A stretch of DNA of 64,000 nucleotides from Opitutales bacterium (GTDB lineage Bacteria; Verrucomicrobiota; Verrucomicrobiia; Opitutales; JABSRG01), in NCBI GenBank assembly GCA_028280845.1, contig JANQKZ010000033.1, forward strand, positions 62,001 through 126,000, written 5' to 3'. The position numbers and the translations under genes were made by a program. Below are positions 17,544 through 26,112 of this stretch, piece after piece. Each line of letters opens with the position of its first letter. Position 1 is the first letter of the stretch. A model generated the notes under the pieces. That model worked only from the letters and a program-made list of their open reading frames with translations, had not been told where the DNA came from and made no database searches.

Positions 17544-17912
17544 TCATTCGGACTGATGGTTGGGGAGCGGAAATATCCATATTGTAATGGCCCGATCACG
17601 TAGGGAACGCAATGCCACCGCTCCATAGTTTCCTTGTTCCAATAGCAGGTAAGCCGCAGAGGCCATTCCCCGCTCCGGGAATATGCCTTTGATTTTACAG
17701 AATATCGGATTGGCAGACCGTGGGACCGTATCCAGTAAAAGACCTGCGTTCCATGGATCATTGTCGGGCAAGCCCCTTATTTCTATGGTGACGGGTTGAT
17801 ACTCTGGTTTGGATAATTCAACTACCCCAGATGCCCGAACCGCCTCTTCAATGGGGTTGTTTTCACTAAAATCTATTGTTAAGGTTTTCACGGAACTGAG
17901 TGCTACCGTCAA
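17544..17912 (-). CDS. Unknown 122-residue protein downstream of the LpxR-like gene
   Basis: The TTG at 17912 lies four bases after the stop of the LpxR-like gene, so translation could be coupled. The product reads 'VALSSVKTLTIDFSENNPIE' at the start and has a hydrophobic stretch 'MASAAYLLLEQGNYGAVALR' near residue 85. It has no signal peptide, no lipobox and no recognised family. The composition is protein-like with amphipathic strands. It could be a real small cytoplasmic partner or the remaining part of a larger decayed gene. The TTG start lowers confidence. Confidence 0.45.
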   Translation of the reverse strand: MTVALSSVKTLTIDFSENNPIEEAVRASGVVELSKPEYQPVTIEIRGLPDNDPWNAGLLLDTVPRSANPIFCKIKGIFPERGMASAAYLLLEQGNYGAVALRSLRDRAITIWIFPLPNHQSE

Positions 17913-17916
17913 TGGG

Positions 17917-18981
17917 TCAAAACCTGCGGACTACAATTAATTGTCCCCAAGAGTGGGTATCCGGCTGGCCTTCATTTTCCCGAGTACGGAAAACGTGTGA
18001 ATAACCAAAGCCCCACTGACGCCAGCGGACCGTAAAACCTCCTACCGCACTCCCTATAAACGTCTCGCTATTTACAGAACGGCTGTCCCTCCAGGTGTTG
18101 CCGTCCAGGAAAAGAGTCCTCGCCAGGAGGAGCCCCTCAAAACCAAAGTACCCACTCCAATCTAAACCCTGTGGTTGTTTGGTAAAATCCATCGGAATTT
18201 CAGGTCCCGGTCCAAACCGTTCTGTCGGGAAATAGTAAAGAGGCCCACTTTTTCCAAAACGTATCAAACTCCGTCCAACTAAGCCTATTTGAAGGTTGCC
18301 TAAATCCGCCCCGACCTCCACATCAATAATTCCAGGGTTTTCTAATCCCATATTTACTTCACCAACCCGGTGACGTTCACGATAATGCAGGTTAACCGTT
18401 GGTTCGTCGCTAAGTTGTTCACTCCAACTGTATTTAGGGTCATTGGTGATATCATGTACGATATCCTGAAGCTCTTTCCCCAATGCCGAAGGACCTACCC
18501 AACCAAGAGATAGGCCGATAGATCGAGATGTGTTTTCGGTTTTTTCACGAATCCATGCACCGCCTCCAATCCATCCTGCGTAAGGGCGGTCGAAGGGACC
18601 CAAGTCCACTTTTTCCGGATCATTGGGAGTGAATATTGAATGCCCAATGTAATATCCCCCGTTTACAATTCCATCTGTTCGAGGGAGTAGATTTTTTGCG
18701 AACTGGGAGACTTTTTGAGGAAAGAATCCAGGGGTTTCATGGGCAAATACTCGTGTAAGTCGAACCCCGCTGGAATAAAATTCATCTGTCCCAGAAAAGG
18801 AATCGTTATCCAGAGTAAACATTCTGATGGAACGTACTCCCTCAGGTTCGATCGCTTTGGCAAGGGCATGTTCTGGAAAAACTATGGTCAAAATGCATAA
18901 CTGGGGGAGTCCCCATTTCCAGACGGCCGCCCTGCTTTTTGTTTTTAGGGAAGTCTGAACACTAGAACTTATCCATTTCAT
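17917..18981 (-). CDS. LpxR-family lipid A 3'-O-deacylase-like outer-membrane protein
   Basis: A 354-residue protein with an N-terminal signal region ending around 'FPEHALAKA'. The mature start 'SIRMFTLDNDSFSGTDEFYS' followed by 'SGVRLTRVF', and the later 'GPFDRPYAGWIGGG', match the DUF2219/LpxR family. In that family an Asn-Asp pair near the mature N-terminus sits in the calcium-dependent active site. The body is a beta-barrel and ends 'GQLIVVRRF' with the terminal phenylalanine. The family removes the 3'-acyloxyacyl chain from lipid A at the cell surface. It is divergent from a TetR gene, with an operator-like palindrome between them, so it is probably TetR-controlled. A promoter with TTGACT and TATCAA boxes would place the transcript start almost on the ATG. 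Confidence 0.82.
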   Translation of the reverse strand: MKWISSSVQTSLKTKSRAAVWKWGLPQLCILTIVFPEHALAKAIEPEGVRSIRMFTLDNDSFSGTDEFYSSGVRLTRVFAHETPGFFPQKVSQFAKNLLPRTDGIVNGGYYIGHSIFTPNDPEKVDLGPFDRPYAGWIGGGAWIREKTENTSRSIGLSLGWVGPSALGKELQDIVHDITNDPKYSWSEQLSDEPTVNLHYRERHRVGEVNMGLENPGIIDVEVGADLGNLQIGLVGRSLIRFGKSGPLYYFPTERFGPGPEIPMDFTKQPQGLDWSGYFGFEGLLLARTLFLDGNTWRDSRSVNSETFIGSAVGGFTVRWRQWGFGYSHVFRTRENEGQPDTHSWGQLIVVRRF

Positions 18982-18985
18982 ATTA

Positions 18986-19018
18986 GTTTGATAATTTAGT
19001 TCGATAAATTAGTCAAAC
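18986..19018. promoter_or_regulatory. TetR operator-like palindrome overlapping the LpxR-like promoter
   Basis: GTTTGATAATTTA (18986-18998) faces TAAATTAGTCAAAC (19005-19018) across six bases, an inverted repeat with one bulged base. On the minus strand TTGACT (19016-19011) and TATCAA (18993-18988) are spaced 17 bases apart, a plausible sigma-70 promoter for the LpxR-like gene lying inside the palindrome. A repressor bound here would block it. The palindrome is 54 bases upstream of the divergent TetR start. Confidence 0.6.
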
Positions 19019-19072
19019 AAAAAGAAAAAAAATAGCTTGATCTAGTAAAATGTCTCTCAATGCTGTGGTTAA

Positions 19073-19702
19073 ATGGCAAAGAAAGGGCAAAAAACCGAAA
19101 CTGAACTCCGTCTCTTTGAAGCGGCCCTCCGGGTATTTGGGGATAAAGGGCACTATGGGGCGAACACTCAGGAGATAGCAGATCAGGCTCAAGTCACCAA
19201 AGCCTCCCTCCATTATTACTACCGGCACAAAGATGACCTCTACGAAGCCGCTTTTGAATACGCAATTGGAAAGGTATCGGAAAATCTCTACACTCACATC
19301 CAGGAGGGAATGAGCGCAGAAGAAACCCTACGTACATTCTGCGACCGTGTCATTCGATTTTATCACGATCATCCCTGGTTAATTAAAATGTTTATTCACG
19401 AATGTCTCAACGGCGGGAAAATCGGACGAGCATATATCGTGGAACTTGGCTTGGAGGAAGGAAAACCATTATCTCGCTTCATTGAGAATATTAACCGTGC
19501 AGTGGAAAGGGGAGAAATACGACCAGTGGACCCATATCAGCTTTTTTTTACTACCCTTGGTTCATGCGCTTTTCCCATCGTAACCCAGTCACTGTTTTCT
19601 TCGTTGTTTCCCGAATTGAGGGAAGATCCATCCGCTTTTTTATTGGCCCGGAGAGAGCATGTGTTTGAAACGATATATTTCGGGCTTACCCCTTCGAGTT
19701 AA
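19073..19702 (+). CDS. TetR-family regulator 1
   Basis: A 209-residue TetR/AcrR protein. The helix-turn-helix region is at about residues 25-55 ('GANTQEIADQAQVTKASLHY', then 'YYRHKDDLYEAAFEYAI'). The helical ligand domain that follows has 'PVDPYQLFFTTLGSCAFPI'. It is clearly paralogous to the TetR gene at 26113 ('GANTQEIAEGAKIAKASLHY', 'SVDPYQLFITTWSACLF'). It is divergent from the LpxR-like gene, whose promoter carries a matching palindrome. It most likely represses that gene and itself, with a hydrophobic or envelope-active compound as inducer. Confidence 0.92.
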   Translation: MAKKGQKTETELRLFEAALRVFGDKGHYGANTQEIADQAQVTKASLHYYYRHKDDLYEAAFEYAIGKVSENLYTHIQEGMSAEETLRTFCDRVIRFYHDHPWLIKMFIHECLNGGKIGRAYIVELGLEEGKPLSRFIENINRAVERGEIRPVDPYQLFFTTLGSCAFPIVTQSLFSSLFPELREDPSAFLLARREHVFETIYFGLTPSS

Positions 19703-19828
19703 ACAGGGTCGTAAAATTTAATTTTAAATCCTGAGTTGTCCAATGAACAGACCAGGTGAATTACATCTAGTATTGAACCGCTGAGAGAAAGACCCAAAGC
19801 AGCATCTTTGCTATTTGTGTCAGGCTGT

Positions 19829-21343
19829 TTATAAAGAGGCGATTTCGGTGATGGTTCCATCCCATCCTCCCCCCAGTGCTTTATAGAGGGATACCAACTC
19901 GATTAAGACACTTTGCTGGGCTTGAGACAAGGCACTCCGATTGGCAAGGTGCTGACGCTGGGCGTCTATGAGGTGGACGAGGCTGTCCTCGCCCGCCTCG
20001 TAGCGTATGGCAGCAAGGTTCGCGCTTGAATGGCTTGCCTGAACCGCTTCTTGGAGGAGCGTGGCACGGTCGCGTTCACCGGCGTAACGGGCCAGAGCCG
20101 TTTCTGCCTCCCGAAGGGCATTTAGGACGGAGTCTTCCCAGGAGAGGAAGGCGTTCTCTGCCTGAAGCTCGGCAAAATCCACTTGTTTGCGGAGTGCCCC
20201 TGCGTTGAAAATAGGCATGCGGATTTGAGGATTGATCAACCAGGTGCGGCTAACCCAATCCAAAAGATCATCCGATGCATTGCTGGCGAGTCCTGCCCGA
20301 CTAGTCAAAGAAACGGAGGGATACAATTCTGCGGTGGCTACCCCGATATTGGCCGTTGTTGCAGCGAGGTACCGCTCTGCTGAGATTACATCGGGCCTGC
20401 GCCTCAGGAGGTCAAAGGGTAGACCCACGCCGACTAATTCGGGTGGGGATGGCATGGGTTCTTCTCTAAGAAGACGGTCGAGGAGTTCTGCTGGTGGCTG
20501 ACCGGAAAGGTAGCTTAGCGCGTAGGCCGAGGCCGAAATCTGGGCCTCGAAAATAGGTAACCGGGCCCGGGTTTGCTTTAATTCAGCTTCTGCTCTGGCT
20601 ATTTCAAATTGATTCCCTTCTCCAACTTCGTTTCGCCAGATCGCTATGCGGAGTGTTTCTGCTTGTAACCGGATATTCTCTTTTGTGATTGCCAATTGGT
20701 TTTGACCCCCTCTGAGAAGGGCATATTGACGCCCTACTTCAGCTAATACTGATATCAATATCTCGCGTTGCGAAAATCCAATAGCCTCTAATTCCGCCGC
20801 TGCTGCTTCGACGGAACGGCGATTTTTGCCGAACAAATCTATCTCGTAACTGGCGTCAAATCCGGCTGAAAATGTGTTGTTCAACAGTTCGGGTTCTCCC
20901 CCGGGCAATACTTCATCAATCCCAGGGAGCAGGGGATTATTGGAACTCCTGCGATGCCGCTGGAAATCGGTGCTCGCATTTACCTTGGGAAAAAACACCG
21001 AGAAGGTAATTTCGTATTGGAGCCTTGCTTGCCGCACGTTGTTGAGGGCTATTTCCAGGCTACGGTTATGTTGAAGGGATTGATCAATCAAATCGGTAAG
21101 GCTGGGGTCTTTCAGGGCGTGCCACCATTCCTGCTCGACAAAATCCTCTGAAAATAGTGATTCGCTGGAAATCAGGTTCCTTTGTTCCGATGCAGACCAG
21201 GGAATTGCTTTGGCTGGACTTCCCGGCTGTTGGTAGTCCGGCCCTAAGGTGCAAGACGATAACAAAAGGGGGAAAAGGGATAGGATTATCCACATCCGGG
21301 AATAGCCTTTTGGTTTTCTGATGAAAGGTAATGACCTAAACAT
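19829..21343 (-). CDS. Outer-membrane efflux lipoprotein (OprM/NodT-type TolC homologue)
   Basis: A 504-residue protein with a lipoprotein signal ending L-L-S-S-C31, followed by 'TLGPDYQQPGSPA', the classical beginning of NodT/OprM outer-membrane factors. Two long helical repeats follow, with 'EIDLFGKNRRSVEAAAAELE', 'GLPFDLLRRRPDVISAERYL' and 'GEDSLVHLIDAQRQHLANRS'. It forms the trimeric channel that receives substrates from the RND pump. Its start overlaps the RND stop by eight bases, so it is the last gene of the adaptor-pump-channel operon. Normal length for the family. Confidence 0.94.
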   Translation of the reverse strand: MFRSLPFIRKPKGYSRMWIILSLFPLLLSSCTLGPDYQQPGSPAKAIPWSASEQRNLISSESLFSEDFVEQEWWHALKDPSLTDLIDQSLQHNRSLEIALNNVRQARLQYEITFSVFFPKVNASTDFQRHRRSSNNPLLPGIDEVLPGGEPELLNNTFSAGFDASYEIDLFGKNRRSVEAAAAELEAIGFSQREILISVLAEVGRQYALLRGGQNQLAITKENIRLQAETLRIAIWRNEVGEGNQFEIARAEAELKQTRARLPIFEAQISASAYALSYLSGQPPAELLDRLLREEPMPSPPELVGVGLPFDLLRRRPDVISAERYLAATTANIGVATAELYPSVSLTSRAGLASNASDDLLDWVSRTWLINPQIRMPIFNAGALRKQVDFAELQAENAFLSWEDSVLNALREAETALARYAGERDRATLLQEAVQASHSSANLAAIRYEAGEDSLVHLIDAQRQHLANRSALSQAQQSVLIELVSLYKALGGGWDGTITEIASL

Positions 21344-24300
21344 TGGGCACTTTCTCCCGAGGTTTAATATTAAAGAAGTAAGTGTAGAGAACGGGCACTA
21401 CTCCCAAGGTGAGAACCGTTCCCACAGCTAGGCCAACCGCAATTGCTGCCGCCATGCCATAAAATAAAACGTCCGTGAACACAATGAGCGGCAACAATCC
21501 TAAAACGGTGGTTGTGGTCGACATGATAATGGGGCGCAATCTGCGAACTGAGGCGGAGATCACTGCTTCCCAGGCGCCGCTTGAATCGCCTTCAGCCCGC
21601 TCGATGTCGATGCGGTCGATCAGGACAATGGCATTATTTGCCAGTATTCCGGCAAGGGCATAAAGCCCCAGGAGTACCATAAAACCAAATTGCGCCTGAA
21701 ACAGGTAAAGTCCAAGTACCGCCCCAATCAGCAGAAGGGGTAGGGTTATAAAAATGATCCCAGTCCGCCGAAAGGAATTAAATTGCCAGATCAGGGTGAT
21801 AAAAATCGCCCCGATGCAGGCGGGTAGGTATTTGGTGATAGCTGCCCGGGATTCAGCGGATTGCGCGACGACACCATCGTATTCAATTCTGTGGTTTAAC
21901 GGCAGTTCGTCGGCAATTTTCTGGATGTGTGGAGCAATGCGCTTTTGAAGTTCCTGAGCAGATATATTTGGATTTTTCGCTTGAACCGTAATCGTCCTCA
22001 TCAGGTTTTCCCGTTCCCGCTCGAGAAAGTCGGTCACAATTTCGATATCTGCTACCTGGACCAAAGGTATGTTTTCCTTTCGTGACTTTGAGTAGATGGG
22101 AATAGTACGAATCCGGTTCAAGTCATGCCGTTCATTATCCTTTGCTCGTAGAATTACCGGAAACAGTTCATCTCCCTCGCGGTACTCGGTTACCCGCTGG
22201 CCCGAGAAATACCGTTCCATGGCTAACGAAACATCCGTTGAGGAAACACCGGCCCGGCGCGCGCGGTCTTGGTCCACATTGATACGGAATCGAAAGTGGC
22301 GCCCCTCCCAATCATTGCGAATTTCAATTACATCTTCGGTCGCATATAATAAATTTTCAATGGTTAGGGCGGTTTGATAGAGCAACTCCGGATCGGGTCC
22401 TTTAACCTGGATATCAATGGTGGTAGGATCAATAGGGCCGAGAAACATTTTGGATACACGAGCCTCTACTTCAGGAAATGCGTATAGAATTTCTTCCCGT
22501 AATTTCTCAACCGTGGGGAGTACATATTTTAAGTCTTCAATATTAAGAACCATGAATCCTTTGTAAGTTGCAGGGTCAAAGGGAGACAAAGGGAGAACGA
22601 ATCGAGGGCCTCCAAAGCCCACATAGGCCACCCCACTTCTGATGTGGGGAAACCGATCCTGATTGAGGACAAAATCCAGCATATCCTTAACCGTTTTGTC
22701 AGTATGATCCATGGAGGCTGTGGGAGGAAGGTCGACATAAACTAAGATCTGCTCACGGTCTGATTCTGGAAAAAACTGTTGAGGCACATACCGCATACCG
22801 ACGACCGAGAGTAAAAGTAAAAGTACCATGGATCCAAGAAATACCAGACGGTGGCGCATTGTCCGGACCAGAAGCTGCCGGTAAGCCCCTCCCATGATTT
22901 CAAATATCCTGCCAGTTAAGTCTTTTTTTACTTTGGCGGACTCCCTAGCTCTGGCCGGAGCTTTGGCAAAGTAATAGCACAAGGTCGGGGTAACGGTAAG
23001 GGCAACAAACCAGGAGGTGGTCAGACTGATGAGGATTACCAGGGAAATGGATCGTGTGTATTCTCCTGAGATCGTTTCTGCCAACATCAGAGGAAGAAAG
23101 ACCAGGACTGTTGTCAGCGAGGAAGTGGCCAGTGGGATGGCCAATTCTTTTCCGCATTTGGCTAAAGCGTCATCCCGGGATGCGCCGTCCTCGAGTCTGC
23201 GAACAAAATCTTCCGCGATAACGATCCCGTTGTCCACGAGTAGCCCTAATGAGATTATCAGGGTGGCGAGGCTCATACGTTCGAGGTTGATCCCAGTAAA
23301 ATTCATCACGCTTAGGGTAATTAACATCACCGTGGGAACAATCGCCCCAACGATGAGGCCGGTGCGCATACCAAGGAAGAGGATTACCACGACAAGGACG
23401 ATCCCCAGGCTTTGAAGCACATTGACCGAAACACCATATACCGCGTTCTCGACTTGCTCTGCCTGGAAGGTTGCGAAATCAAGGGATACCCCGGGAGGCA
23501 GGGAACCTGCGATGGCATTCACCTTTGCCTTGGTTGCTGCTGAGAAATCGATTACATCCGACTCATCCATCATGGTAATGGAAAGAATAATTGCCGGTTT
23601 ACCGTTAAAATAGGCAGGTTGAAATCGGGGATCCACCGGACCTCGCCGGACCGTTAGCAGGTCTTGAAGGGGAATGAAATCTTCTTGTCCCGGTATCTGG
23701 ATGAGTGCTTCACGGAGTTCTTCAATCGATGAAAAATTCCCGGTTGGCTCAATTGGGATGGACCGGTTGCCACTGTCGACGGTTCCTCCTGGACGAATGA
23801 TGTTTTGGCTGGCCAGAAATCTTACTATTTCCTCCGGATCCAAGCCATAACTTGCCAGCCGCGTGGCCGAATATTCCATGAATATCCGTTCCTCTTGGAC
23901 TCCTAGAAGCTGGATTTCTTTCATTCCTTTTACCTCATACAGCAAGTCGCGTACATGCTGAGCGAGATCCAGTTTTTCTCCCCAATTATAGGATGGAGCA
24001 GTTAAGGCCAGGGTGATGACAGCGACATCACCAAAAGTGTCGTTTACTTGAGGAGGATGTGTTCCTTCCGGAAGTTCATCTCGTACCGTATCAATTTGCT
24101 GTCGTAAATCGTCCCAAATCTGATCCAGTTCGAAAAAGCGGTCGTAGGCTTCAACATGAATGATAGACATGCCCGGTAGGGAGGTGGATCGGATTTCCTC
24201 CACCTCCGGCATTTCAATAATGGCCTCCTCCAGCGTTTTTGTTATCAACAGCTCGACTCGCTCGGAGGGAAGCCCCGGATAGGCTGTGGTGATTACTGCT

Positions 24301-24437
24301 TCACGCATGGTAACTTTGGGATCTTCCCTGGCCTTCAACGTGAAATAGCTGATAACCCCGTAGACCATGAGGGCTCCCACTATAGCGAGAACCAGTCGTC
24401 GGTAACCAAATGCGATTTTGCTAATGCTCATGGTCAA
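21336..24437 (-). CDS. RND multidrug efflux pump with TriC-like proton-relay residues
   Basis: A 1033-residue inner-membrane RND transporter with the usual 12 helices and two large periplasmic loops. In TM4 the AcrB Asp-Asp pair is V-D402-N403 ('GLLVDNGIVIAED410'), and the TM10 lysine region reads 'LAGILANNAIVLIDRID', with Asn in place of Lys. This pattern is found in RND pumps of the TriC-like branch rather than AcrB itself. The pump exports hydrophobic compounds by proton antiport. The start could be the first or third codon (MTMSIS). It lies three bases after the adaptor gene and overlaps the channel gene. Confidence 0.94.
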   Translation of the reverse strand: MTMSISKIAFGYRRLVLAIVGALMVYGVISYFTLKAREDPKVTMREAVITTAYPGLPSERVELLITKTLEEAIIEMPEVEEIRSTSLPGMSIIHVEAYDRFFELDQIWDDLRQQIDTVRDELPEGTHPPQVNDTFGDVAVITLALTAPSYNWGEKLDLAQHVRDLLYEVKGMKEIQLLGVQEERIFMEYSATRLASYGLDPEEIVRFLASQNIIRPGGTVDSGNRSIPIEPTGNFSSIEELREALIQIPGQEDFIPLQDLLTVRRGPVDPRFQPAYFNGKPAIILSITMMDESDVIDFSAATKAKVNAIAGSLPPGVSLDFATFQAEQVENAVYGVSVNVLQSLGIVLVVVILFLGMRTGLIVGAIVPTVMLITLSVMNFTGINLERMSLATLIISLGLLVDNGIVIAEDFVRRLEDGASRDDALAKCGKELAIPLATSSLTTVLVFLPLMLAETISGEYTRSISLVILISLTTSWFVALTVTPTLCYYFAKAPARARESAKVKKDLTGRIFEIMGGAYRQLLVRTMRHRLVFLGSMVLLLLLSVVGMRYVPQQFFPESDREQILVYVDLPPTASMDHTDKTVKDMLDFVLNQDRFPHIRSGVAYVGFGGPRFVLPLSPFDPATYKGFMVLNIEDLKYVLPTVEKLREEILYAFPEVEARVSKMFLGPIDPTTIDIQVKGPDPELLYQTALTIENLLYATEDVIEIRNDWEGRHFRFRINVDQDRARRAGVSSTDVSLAMERYFSGQRVTEYREGDELFPVILRAKDNERHDLNRIRTIPIYSKSRKENIPLVQVADIEIVTDFLERERENLMRTITVQAKNPNISAQELQKRIAPHIQKIADELPLNHRIEYDGVVAQSAESRAAITKYLPACIGAIFITLIWQFNSFRRTGIIFITLPLLLIGAVLGLYLFQAQFGFMVLLGLYALAGILANNAIVLIDRIDIERAEGDSSGAWEAVISASVRRLRPIIMSTTTTVLGLLPLIVFTDVLFYGMAAAIAVGLAVGTVLTLGVVPVLYTYFFNIKPREKVPNV

Positions 24438-24440
24438 AGA

Positions 24441-25589
24441 TCAATCCTGCAGGGTTTGTATTCCCTCCCCGATGAGCTGTACCTGTTGACCGTCTCGCAG
24501 AAAGGCGGCGCCAGAGGTAATGACTTTATCGCCAGAGGACAGGTCGCCCTCAACAAAGGCGAAGCTCCCATTGAAATCAGCTATACTTACCTGATGGCGG
24601 TAGGCCACCCGCCCGTCCGAACTCACCAGGAAAATATAAGTGGTTCCCTGTTCTCCGGCTTGAATTGCACTGAGGGGTAAAGGGTAAATCGGGGTTTCAG
24701 CAGGAAGATAGTCTCCTGCGGAGGACTCCGTTAAGCTTTTATAGGGGAAGCGAAAAGCAACTTCTGCGGTCATCCCCGGGCGAAGACCCCGAACATGGTT
24801 TAAGATCCGAAGAACTACTGGAAATGCGTTAGCGGCTGTAGCCCGGCTACCCACTTCTGCTACTTCGACCGGGACGGATTGCACATCGACTCCCGGGAAA
24901 TGAACTTCATGTCTGGATCCAATACGGATTTCTCCGATTATGGTTTCTGGAACAAGAACCGAAACTTCCAACCCTCCATCACCTTGAATTTGAAACACAG
25001 GCTGTCCTGGCGAAACATTTTGGGAGGGTTCTACCATCCGTCGGCTGATGTGCCCGGAATAGGGTGCGGCCAAATTGGTGTCTTCCAGGTCTTCCAAGGC
25101 AATCTGTAAACGTGCCTCTGCAATCTCCACTTGATTGATCGTGCTTTCAAGGGCACTCTGAGCTGCATCAAATTGTTTTTGAGAGACCGCCCCTTCTTGA
25201 ACCAAAACCTTTTGGCGATTAAAGTCAGCCTGGACTTCATGCAATCTGGCTTGAGCTTGCAGCAACTCCCCCTTCCGCTGTCGAACTTGTAACTCAAAAG
25301 TATTTTTTTCCAGAGTAGCGAGAATTTGTCCGGGTTGAAACGATTCGCCCAATTCCAGATTGACCACTTCCACACTTCCTCCCACTTCGAAGCTGAGTGC
25401 GGTCATCTCGACCGGTTGCACGACACCGGATAAGTTCCGGGATATGCCTTGGTCTATTCTTTTCGCAGTGGTCCAATAGACGGGTTTGGGGATATCATCA
25501 AAGCTGTAGTCATCACTACGGCAGCCCATTAAAAAAAGAATGCCCGCCGCCATGATGGCACCAACTGTGTAGGTCTGATTGATTTTCAT
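24441..25589 (-). CDS. RND periplasmic adaptor (membrane fusion lipoprotein)
   Basis: A 382-residue adaptor with lipobox L-M-G-C23. Then the barrel-sandwich hybrid ('LSFEVGGSVEVVNLELGESF'), a coiled-coil hairpin ('RQRKGELLQAQARLHEVQAD') and 'TNLAAPYSGHISRRMVEPSQ', followed by beta-barrel and membrane-proximal domains. It links the RND pump to the outer-membrane channel. It is the first well-supported gene of the efflux operon. Its ATG overlaps the stop of the low-confidence leader frame (ATGA), and a strong intrinsic terminator lies about 85 bases upstream, pointing to regulated read-through. Confidence 0.94.
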   Translation of the reverse strand: MKINQTYTVGAIMAAGILFLMGCRSDDYSFDDIPKPVYWTTAKRIDQGISRNLSGVVQPVEMTALSFEVGGSVEVVNLELGESFQPGQILATLEKNTFELQVRQRKGELLQAQARLHEVQADFNRQKVLVQEGAVSQKQFDAAQSALESTINQVEIAEARLQIALEDLEDTNLAAPYSGHISRRMVEPSQNVSPGQPVFQIQGDGGLEVSVLVPETIIGEIRIGSRHEVHFPGVDVQSVPVEVAEVGSRATAANAFPVVLRILNHVRGLRPGMTAEVAFRFPYKSLTESSAGDYLPAETPIYPLPLSAIQAGEQGTTYIFLVSSDGRVAYRHQVSIADFNGSFAFVEGDLSSGDKVITSGAAFLRDGQQVQLIGEGIQTLQD

Positions 25590-25969
25590 GAGGATGTGGT
25601 ATTAAGGGGGTTGAGGAAGGCCCCCGAATGGATTGTGTTGGGTAGGCTGGGGTCTCCTGCATTTATTTGATGGAAGGAAAAAGTGGCGGCCCCGTGCCCG
25701 GGGCCGCCACAGGCGAATGCGCTTGTTGCTTCCAACCGTTCGCCGATCTCCCTTTTCTGTTGTTTTCTTAACAGCAGGATTCCGTGGTAATCGCTTGGGG
25801 GAGTATTTCTCCTTTTCAGCTTACTATTTCCTTCTCTTTTGCCTGGCGAACCCAGTGCCAGCGAAAAATTTGCCCCATGAGAACGGCCTAACGCATGCCG
25901 AATGCGCTCTGGCACCACCATGGGGATCGGCTGCATTCGATGGATAGACCTGCTTCTCTTGTTGTTCAT
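25586..25969 (-). CDS. Possible leader ORF of the efflux operon
   Basis: A 127-residue frame from ATG 25969 to a stop overlapping the adaptor start by four bases. The protein (MNNKRSRSIHRMQPIPMVVP...) is basic, low in structure and matches nothing recognised. It runs straight through a GC-rich terminator hairpin, so its composition is partly dictated by that structure. A candidate promoter puts the transcript start next to its ATG. It could be a leaderless leader peptide whose translation opens the hairpin, or simply an accidental open frame in an RNA leader. Confidence 0.25.
   Translation of the reverse strand: MNNKRSRSIHRMQPIPMVVPERIRHALGRSHGANFSLALGSPGKREGNSKLKRRNTPPSDYHGILLLRKQQKREIGERLEATSAFACGGPGHGAATFSFHQINAGDPSLPNTIHSGAFLNPLNTTSS
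25675..25710 (-). terminator. Strong intrinsic terminator inside the efflux operon leader (attenuator candidate)
   Basis: GTGGCGGCCCCG and CGGGGCCGCCAC form a perfect 12-bp stem with a four-base loop; on the minus strand TTTTTCC follows at once (A-run at 25678-25682 on the plus strand). It stands about 85 bases before the adaptor start codon and about 260 bases after the likely transcript start. Upstream in the leader are further complementary segments, including CCCCATG/CATGGGG ahead of an ATTTTT run and CGCAT/ATGCG. This arrangement suggests premature termination as a control step. Confidence 0.8.
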
Positions 25970-25976
25970 GAAGGAT

Positions 25977-26013
25977 AAATTATGTTATTTAACTTTTTAG
26001 TCAAATAAAAAAG
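25977..26013. promoter_or_regulatory. Promoter and candidate TetR site for the efflux operon
   Basis: On the minus strand TTGACT (26004-25999) and TAATTT (25982-25977) are 16 bases apart and can drive the efflux operon. The plus-strand stretch TTAGTCAAATAAAAAAG (25997-26013) closely matches TTAGTCAAACAAAAAG at 19009-19024 in the other TetR-controlled intergenic region. TTATTTAAC and GTCAAATAA form a near-palindrome around it. It lies between the efflux genes and the divergent TetR 2. Confidence 0.5.
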
Positions 26014-26112
26014 TTTGATTTTTATTGCAATTCAACTAAATCCTTGCTGTTCTGAATCCAGATCCAAGCAGGGAAGAGGATGGTTGGAAGTGGTCCTCAG
26101 GATGGATAGCTT

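Noticed and set aside
18979-19018. Reading the shared TTTGACTAA element as proof of a TetR operator
   Set aside because: The element overlaps a plausible -35 box in both places, so sharing could reflect the promoter alone; kept only as a hypothesis.
25633-25947. Plus-strand open frame opposite the efflux leader
   Set aside because: It runs through the terminator hairpin in antisense and shows no family features; explained by GC-rich structure.
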